DNA of 64,000 nucleotides from positions 633,947-697,946 of the forward strand of contig JAQJVL010000416.1 of the NCBI GenBank assembly GCA_035578905.1. Direction: 5' to 3'. Both the position numbers and the translations under genes were made by a program. The notes beneath the pieces are model-generated. The model was given only the letters and a program-made list of their open reading frames with translations. It ran no database searches and was not told the DNA's origin. Of this stretch, positions 26,801 to 35,800 are shown in pieces. The first letter of the stretch is position 1. Each line of letters begins with the position of its first letter. The stretch is from Stictocephala bisonia (lineage: Eukaryota > Arthropoda > Insecta > Hemiptera > Membracidae).

Positions 26801-29800
26801 ATCCTGAAGTTTTGCCAACCTCTTACGAAACAACCTGTATAAAATAAAAAACCACAAACTTTTAGTATGTTAATAAGTTATTTGTATTGTCATGCTAATG
26901 ATATTGCTTGATCAATATTGACACAACACATTGATTTATTTGTTATAAGAAAAATAGCTTTGAAACTTATATTTAAATTGAATATAATATCTTGAACAAC
27001 AACTACAATAGGATAACATTTAAATCAGGTTATTAACCACTTTTTTTAATAGATAGAAAATAATTCTCCTTACCTCCTTAATATACTGTATGAGGAAGGG
27101 GTCAGCAACAAGTGGTAAATACGATTTGCCCTTCATATCTTGGAAGAAGTGGCTCAGCACTGTCTCAATTTCATCTTCTGTGGCAGTGACCAAAACTCCT
27201 GACCTGACTAGAACTCCAAAGATTAGTACTTTGCCCAGTAGAATCTCACCTTCCTCCTATAACATTTACATACAAGTTCATTTCATAAATATTACTTTAC
27301 AAGTTCATTTCATAAATATTACTTTAAGACCAACACAAAAACATAGCAATCTTATCTACATAGACAAGTTCACTAAATAAATAGAAAAAAAATCTCACAG
27401 GATTCAAATATTTACAGTGTTATTAATATTTTCATCAGATGGTTGTTCAAGACTCAGTCTCTATTCCAGCGAGTAGTATTTCTTCACCGAACCATTGAAG
27501 TGTCAACGAATCTGAGTATGTTTTGTCAGGCTACTGCATTTAACACAAAATAACATCAATTGTGTTTGTTGTGTTTGATAGTGACTTCTCATAAAATCTA
27601 ATATATCAAGACCCAATGTTAGAAGTCATGAAATTGAGTCTTTAGTTTCTCCTTCTCGAGTGTATTTGACTTCATTAAATGTGCAATACGAGTATTATGA
27701 TGTATTGTGTTAAATAATCAAATAAGTGTTTTGTAGGGTTAATTTTATTGTTAGACAGTTTTGAACATAATACAAAAGATCATCTCTTTCAATGGCTATT
27801 AATGATTTCAGCGTAGATCACCTATAGTCATGGGAGATCAACGTCGACTAGTTTGGCTGTTACATCTGTGTATTCAGATATTCGGCAGTTAGCTGTACTC
27901 TGAGAATGGGAATGGCACATGTGCAAGTTTTGTTTGATAGCATTATGAATGATGATGAACGGTTGAAGAAACTGTTGGGACCATCTCCAAAATAACTTGA
28001 TTGCTTCAAGACATCTCCTGAATTTTTGTTGTTGTTGTGAAGGATCAGTGAGTGGTTGTTCCATTTAATAAATCCATACAAACTACTTCGCCACTGATGT
28101 CTGTAGGCGTTTTGTCTTGTTGTGTTCAATGGCAGGCCATATGTGTGTTTGTTTTAGATGGTTAACTTCCAAGATTAGTTTGCAAATTTCGTATTTCACT
28201 GATTCAACTACATCATAATTTTGCATCATTAATATTGCCAGAACCGGTAAATGTTAAAACAGCGTTTAAATTATTTTTTATAAATATCTTATTTAAGAAG
28301 GAGGACCATGTTAATTGAGATGTACAATCAAACAATACATATCTTAATTGGGTTTGGGTAACATTTGGAGAAGCTAAATAGCAACATAACTAATTTAAAA
28401 AGCAGTGATGGATAAATATAAACCTCCTCTAAGTAAAAAAATAATCATAAGATTATAAATTCTTTTCTTTCTTTCTATATTCTTAGCACTGTGAATTTAA
28501 AGCATTAGTAGCACAATAGCAAATCTTTCAATTCATAATGTTTGGTTTTCAGCAAATATTGAGTCATTATGTTGCTGTCTGACAACCGCTTGATGCCCAA
28601 TGTGTTGCAGAGAATAAGCCTAATAGAAGTAATTTAGTGTCTGGTCAACAAGTCATGGATCGAAGGCAAGGTGACACCACATACGCAGTGAGTGATGCCA
28701 GAAATCAGTGGTGTCCCCTGGAATCAGATAAAACTTTAAAAATTAAAAATCTTATTTGTTCATGTCTTACCCCTTTTGTTGAAGCTTTGAAATTGTAAAG
28801 TTCTGCCTCAATAATATCCAAAATATACTTCAAAGAAAACCAAGATGATGACTTATATGAAATTATTATCATTTCAATAGCAAGAAAATAATTCTTTTGG
28901 ACAAGAGTGTTTCTAGAAGAAATTCCACGAATAAGAACTTTCATTATCCGTTGAAAAGCAGAAAGGTCCTGTAACAAAAAAAATTCAAAAAATAAATAAA
29001 TAGGAGTGATCAAGACTAAATAACTCCTGAACTGTTTAGAAGTTTACTATCTTCAATTATGTATATATCAACTTGGAACTATACACCCTTAATATAAATT
29101 AGTTAATTTAATATAATAACTTGATTAATTTAAAAGTTTTCTCATATTTTATTTTTGAAGGCATTACAAAGATAAAACTAGAAAATTACCTGTTAGAAAC
29201 TATATTGTAGCTCTTAAATGCATTTCCACAGGGCTTGACCCAGCGTTTATGTGATACTTGAGTTGTTTCCATCTGTTCAGATAGTCAGGCGGCAATAAAG
29301 GTGACAATGGTGCCACGTACCAGCTCTAAGTTGATATGGGAGTGCCAGAGACCCTTTGTCAGCGTAAACAGATGAGACTCATATGGGTCCATGGGCATGC
29401 TGGCATTGATGAAAATGAGAGGGCTGATGCTCTGACTAGGAGGGGAGCAAAGAGCCCTCTTCTGGGACCGAAGCCGGCCCTTGGCATGCCTTTCCAAAAG
29501 ATTAAGAGAAGAATTGATCGGTGGACATTTGAGGAACACGCTGGTAGATGGAGGACTGAGACCAGGCTCAGGCAGTCTCATGCACTTATTCTAGGACCGG
29601 ATCGCAGTTATAGCCGAGCTTTGTTGGCTGTGACCGAACCAAGGTGAGGGCTGCTATGGGACTGCTGACCGGACATAATCTTTTTCATAGAAATATGAAA
29701 ATTATGGGCCTAACAGAAGACTCCACATGTAGGCTCTGTGAGGAGGATGAGGAGAGCTTCATACACATCTTGTATCATTGTGGAGCTCTCTCATCTCTTA

Positions 29801-32800
29801 GGTATAGGACTCTGGGTACTGCTTTTCTGGTACCAGAGGATATCAGGCAGGCTACATACGGGGAGACCCTGTCCTTCATAAGGGGGACTTGTCTCTTGCG
29901 ACACTGTTGCCAGACTCGCGGTGCAAAATACCATGGAGTCTAGGTGCAATGGGCTTGCTGACAGGACCACAACCCGGAGTATCAATTTATCTATATATGT
30001 GATACTTGCCAATAATAAAAGCCCAAAAATTATGTCTTTCAATTTGTATAATAAGTTACCACTACATATAAGACAGTTAAGTTATAGTAAGTTTAAAATT
30101 AAAGTCAATAAGTTCTTACTTAATCATCCATTTTATAGTCTAAGTGAGTTTACAACAAATCAATGGAAAGTAATGGATTTTAATTAATCATGTTTTATGT
30201 TCAATGTTTCAACGTCTTACAGTGATTTTGTGCTAATGTAATGTAAATTAGGCTAGACATTAAATGATTAATGTAGCCTTATAGCACTAATTAATAACTT
30301 GACGTGCCATTGCATTTGTAATGAAATGTTATTACTGGCTGAATAAAAATATTCTATTCTAATACCAGATGATGTAACGTTGCTCGCAAGTGATTCCATT
30401 TAATAAGAACAAATATTTAAAGCCTTTGTGTGTGATGTCAAACAAACGGCTTGTCAAACAAATCTGACAAAATGTGGTCAGAGCCTTCAGAAAATATTGT
30501 GAATTGGTACTTGGTAGTTTGTTGTATAGGTGGATATGCTTATACAGCAATTTGATTATATATAACTGGCAGATTGACGGATGGCTCGTATCAGCGAGGG
30601 CTTGACCTACATTTTAACAATGACAATAGGACTGCTGAGTGCACTAGTGTGAGACTGCCAAGGTCTTCTTAATCAAGTTATGTTAGCATTGCTAATGCTC
30701 AGATACAGATATCTATCAAATAAAAAATATGACAAAAATCAAAGTTGGTCTAGTAATTATAGAAAATTAGCCTACTACAAATTATCAGAGAAAACACCAT
30801 AGAAACAGATGAACTCTTATGGTAATTCATAAAACTACAAAACCATTTAGTGTGATAATGTTCTTTAGAGATTTATTTTCTATAAGAAATAAACCAAGCA
30901 GCAATTTGTTATTACTTAAATGAAGTGACACAGTTGTTAAGGGTTGGTACTTCACTCGCTGAATAAAGTTTATGCACAATGCCTGCAGGCCCATTTGAAC
31001 TGGTGAGTGAAGTTTTAAACTAAATAAAAATAATCAGTGTGACAATCTCCTAGGAATTAATTTCTCATGAAATGGCAATAAACTTAGCTCAAAATGACTT
31101 TCCACAGGTGTTAGTGAACTTGACCCAGCGTTTTTGTGATTCTATTTTGACCTATTTGTGCAGTTGGTCACTGTAGCATGCACCACACATTCTCTTGTTG
31201 GTTTGGGTCTCACAGCTGTATTTGCGACTACTATGCTCTAAAAGACCAAGCATTGGTACAAGCCTTTTCAAGCTGCTATCTTTAGCTGTGTGACCCAACA
31301 CATTTCAACTCATAGTTCTGCTATTTTTATTGCATTTAGCTTTTGCCATTACTGTATATGACAAACCTTTAGAGAGCTACTTACTTTTGCCATTATTGTA
31401 TATGACAAACCTTCAGAGAGCTACTTACTTTTGCCATTACTGTATATGACAAACCTTCAGAGAGCTACTTACTTTTGCCATTACTGTATATGACAAACCT
31501 TCAGAGAGCTACTTACTTTTGCCATTACTGTATATGACAAACCTTCAGAGAGCTACTTACTTTTGCCATTACTGTATATGACAAACCTTCAGAGAGCTAC
31601 TTACTTTTGCCATTACTGTATATGACAAACCTTCAGAGAGCTGCTTACTTTTGCCATTACTGTATATGACAAACCTTCAGAGAGCTACTTACTTTTGCCA
31701 TTACTGTATATGACAAACCTTCAGAGAGCTACTTACTTTTTGATTAAAATTTGTGAATACCTGAGTTTTAATAGTTTTTAATCCTTGAAAAATATACATA
31801 AAATGTATAATGAATGCATTTGAGTTACTGACAACAAATATACTCAATAAAAGGCTTGTCTGATGTTTTTGGTAAACCTCACTATAAGAGAATGTTATTT
31901 TAATTAAAATGCCTATTCGTAATTCATGATTTAAAATAATTGTGGGGCAATATAAAATTCTATTACAATTAAATATTATTAAATTAACATTTTACTTTAT
32001 TTAAAATTTCCTATTAGTTTTACTAAACTGAAAACAAAATTGTTTTGTAAACTAGAAATACTTTCATCTGTAATAAAGTAGGGTTTGTAGATTATTAATA
32101 GGCTTGAAAGAAGTGAAAAAAGGGACAATTTTACAATCAAACACCGATTACAAAGAATTCAAACAAAATGTGCATAGTTAAATATAGTTTTACTTAGAAA
32201 TATATTTACCATTGATTAACTTACTGTGCAGTTTATGTTCACTTGGCTATGAATTAATTGTTAATTAGACTATACAATGTAGTCTGAGGTCTGGTATTAT
32301 TAACCCATTAACATGGCAGTTTTTAAAGAGCCTGCAGGAAAAAGGATCTCCTGTTTTTTATTTATCATTTTCAGATTTGATACTTATTTTGGTAACCACT
32401 CCTATGGAGTTTCCACTCTCCTAACAAAATTAGAAAACTTTGAAATGGGTCAAGAATTAGCAATATTTTCATGAGAGATATTTTTTATTCTGCGGAAATT
32501 ACTTTTTACAAAAAAAAAAAAAAAATCGAAAAATCCAATTTCACAACAATTAGTATAATTGACACATTTCAGTTTTTAATAATTTTTTTCAAAATTGATA
32601 TGTTTTATAATGATGAACACATATTTAAAAAGTATTTTGGCCATAACATGAATCCATATATCTGGATATGAAAAAAAACTACTGTTGCAAAATATCACGA
32701 TTAGTGGCCTTTACTTGACCATTATAACACAATTATTATTTTGGAAGGGTTGTAGCTAAGCGGCTTAGGCACTTGCCATGCATCCGAAATAGGTTTGATT

Positions 32801-35800
32801 CCCGATAAGACGACTAACATTTTTGCCCTGCCGCTAACGTGATTTGGAAGTAACGTTAAGCCATTGATCCCCCAGGTTAAGTGTTAGAGCGGGCTTCTTA
32901 GTCCTAACTTCACCTAGTAAAATAGGCTTGTCTTTAACCACAAAAAACAAATTTGAATATAATTTTGCTGAGGAGATGACCAGTGGGCTGTCCCACAGGC
33001 TAGGCACCTAAATTTAATAAAAATGTTTGTTATTTTATTTATTTATTGCATTCCACTGGCAGATCCAATTCACAATTATTTACATGTACATTTGTGGAAA
33101 GTGTTTTAATGGGCGAAAACAACCATTTTCACGCAAAAACTACTTTCATATTTGTATTCATCCTAAAAACCACACTTGGGAAAAGTTTTCCGATTTTCCA
33201 AAGTAAAGCAATGCACATTATGAACTGATCTCTTCTGATAATCTAACTCAATTTTAACTACTTTGAAAAAGCAAATTTTAAGGTTTAACACGTTCGCTAC
33301 CAGCCGCCGCAAATATGCGGCAGCCGGGTCACTCCCACAGCCCGCGAAAAAAACCATGAACTTCCCAGTTGGTTCACTGGTAGACTGGTCCTAATGGTTG
33401 TGACCTTCGTCACAGACCTCAAATAAAATCTCTTCAAAATGAGTTTTTACACTTCAAAATAGCCTTAATTAAATTAAAAAATAAATATATCAAATTTTTG
33501 CTTCATTTTGGGCAATTTTTTAAGCGCCGCATATATGCGGTGCTCGGTCTATCATATTACAAGTAACCCATTTTCACCTCACAGACTAAGTGCCGCTTAT
33601 AAGCGGCACTATTATTACCTTACTTTTTATTCAACTGCCAAGGTTAAACGGTAAATAAAATACAGTTTTTACAGAAAAACATTATATTGAATTAATTAAA
33701 TGTATTTAAAACAGATTACAAAAAAATTACTTTTAAAAATAAATAACATTGAAAATGTAGGCAAAAACATTTCATCAATTTGGTACTGCTCACTCCTTGT
33801 GATAATCGTTAAAACATGTTGGCATGCATAGGCCAAACTGCTGGGTTTTTTTTTGTCTACAAACAGAACATGTGAAGTAAGTATCTGATCGCTTGTTATG
33901 AGCTGCCCTGCAAACATGACACCTCATTCAGTTTGCCATCTTGACGGGCAAGTGAGCTAATGTTGAAGATGAACGTGCGCCAACAGGGCGTTTTACGGGC
34001 TCCACTTGAAGATAGCTTTTCACAATAACGCCTCTGAATTCAAGGTATGACATTTTAGATCCTTGTTTCTTAAAAATATAGCAACTATTCCAAAGTGCGA
34101 CATCAAGAAGATGGAAAAATATCTTCTTGTACCATCGGACAGATTTTCTGGGAGTGGAATAATAGGACAACAGTACCATTGTGGTACTGTGGTATACCAC
34201 ACAAGAACTGAGTGGTAGTCAATACCACTCATCCCTTTGTTATAATGAACCACCATGGCGGGCTTCTGCTTGACTACACCTCTTTTGGTAGTAACATTTT
34301 CAACCTTCGGTCCATCTGTTGTAGATATGGTAAGAACATCTCGCTTGTCGCGCCACTTCATTACAGTCACATTTCCCTTCTGGCGACTTAGTTTCTCCTA
34401 CTTTCAGTTTTTGTTTGATGACAGCTTGTGGGTTTCCTACCCTATCAACTCTCAAGGTCCCACACATACTTGTCTTGCGTTGAAGAAGATTCTCTGCTAA
34501 GTCAACACTGTTGTAGAAGTTGTCTAGATAAACAGTGTGACCTTTTCCCAGGTAGTTCTCTATCAATTTGAGCACTACTTCATGTGAGTGGCCTTTGTTT
34601 TTGTCTTCAACAGTTCCTTTTACCCTCGTAAATAATAATATTGAGGATAAAGCCATGACTGGTACAAAGTTCATAGAGCTTTATCCCATATTTGTGGGCT
34701 TTTGATTTAATGTACTGTCTAAACGACAATCGGCCCGGAACAAAATCATGGCTTCATCTAAAGACAGATTCTTTCCCAGACTGAACACTTTATTGCAGTT
34801 TGCTATTACATGATTCAAAACCTGATCAATTTTATATAATTTGTGATCTGTCTTATCGGTTTCTGCATTGTAGAAACACATGCATTGTAATATGCTTTCA
34901 AATCTATTATGGGACATAGAATTTCCAAAAATCGAATGTGAATGTAAAGTATCTTGGGACCAATAGTGTTTCAAGGAGGGAAAATGCACATTTCCTATGA
35001 GAATGCAAAGGTCTAAGAATTTTTTCAATTCGTCTCTTGTAAGGTCAGACCAATTATTTAGCACCGAATTTTTACGCAACGGAGTTCCTTTCAAAACTTC
35101 CGCTCTTTTGTTTGTGCATGTTACAATTTTATCCAAAAGACTGTTGTCAAAAATATTAGAAAATATTTCAAGTGGATCATTTGTTTGGACGAGGATTTGT
35201 TCTTGTCCAGTAAATCGTATAGCGTCAGGGATATTTTCAGTATTTTTCCATAAACCTTGTACACTGTCATAATGATTGTGTATAGCATTGACGACAAACT
35301 GGACGTTAGGTTCATCATTTAATAAATTAGGCCTACCTGTATCGTCATCATCTCTGTTACCTGAGTGTTCCGAAGCATCATCTTGTCGGTCTATATCTAA
35401 AACCAGATCCTCATCAACGGCTATATTTGAGTTATCTTCATCACCGGTTATAGTCGAGTTATTGTCAGAATAAGAGTCAAAATCGTTCTGTGGATTGTAC
35501 TCACTCGTGCCGTCAGATGAAAACACAGAGCTCACCTCAGATTCATAGTCACTTCGTTCGTGTGGAACTCTCCTGATCTCCTTATCTAATTCACTCCCGC
35601 GATTAATCCTACTATCACGATCCATGGCACTCACTGTTTACATAGGACACAGCTAACTGTACGCACTGTTGCTTACTAGCAGACTGAAACATGCAGCTAA
35701 GATGATGGTAGCTGTTGATTGTATGTCAGTGTTGCCAACTGTTCAGTGACGTCAGTGATAGTCCTAGCTACAGACCACGCGCATGTATTCGGCGGACTAT

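Noticed and set aside
32741..32815. tRNA gene
   Set aside because: A and B boxes are present but the acceptor and anticodon stems do not pair and a SINE body follows.
34997..35473. Plus-strand ORFs inside the piggyBac
   Set aside because: They are antisense shadows of the transposase relic.
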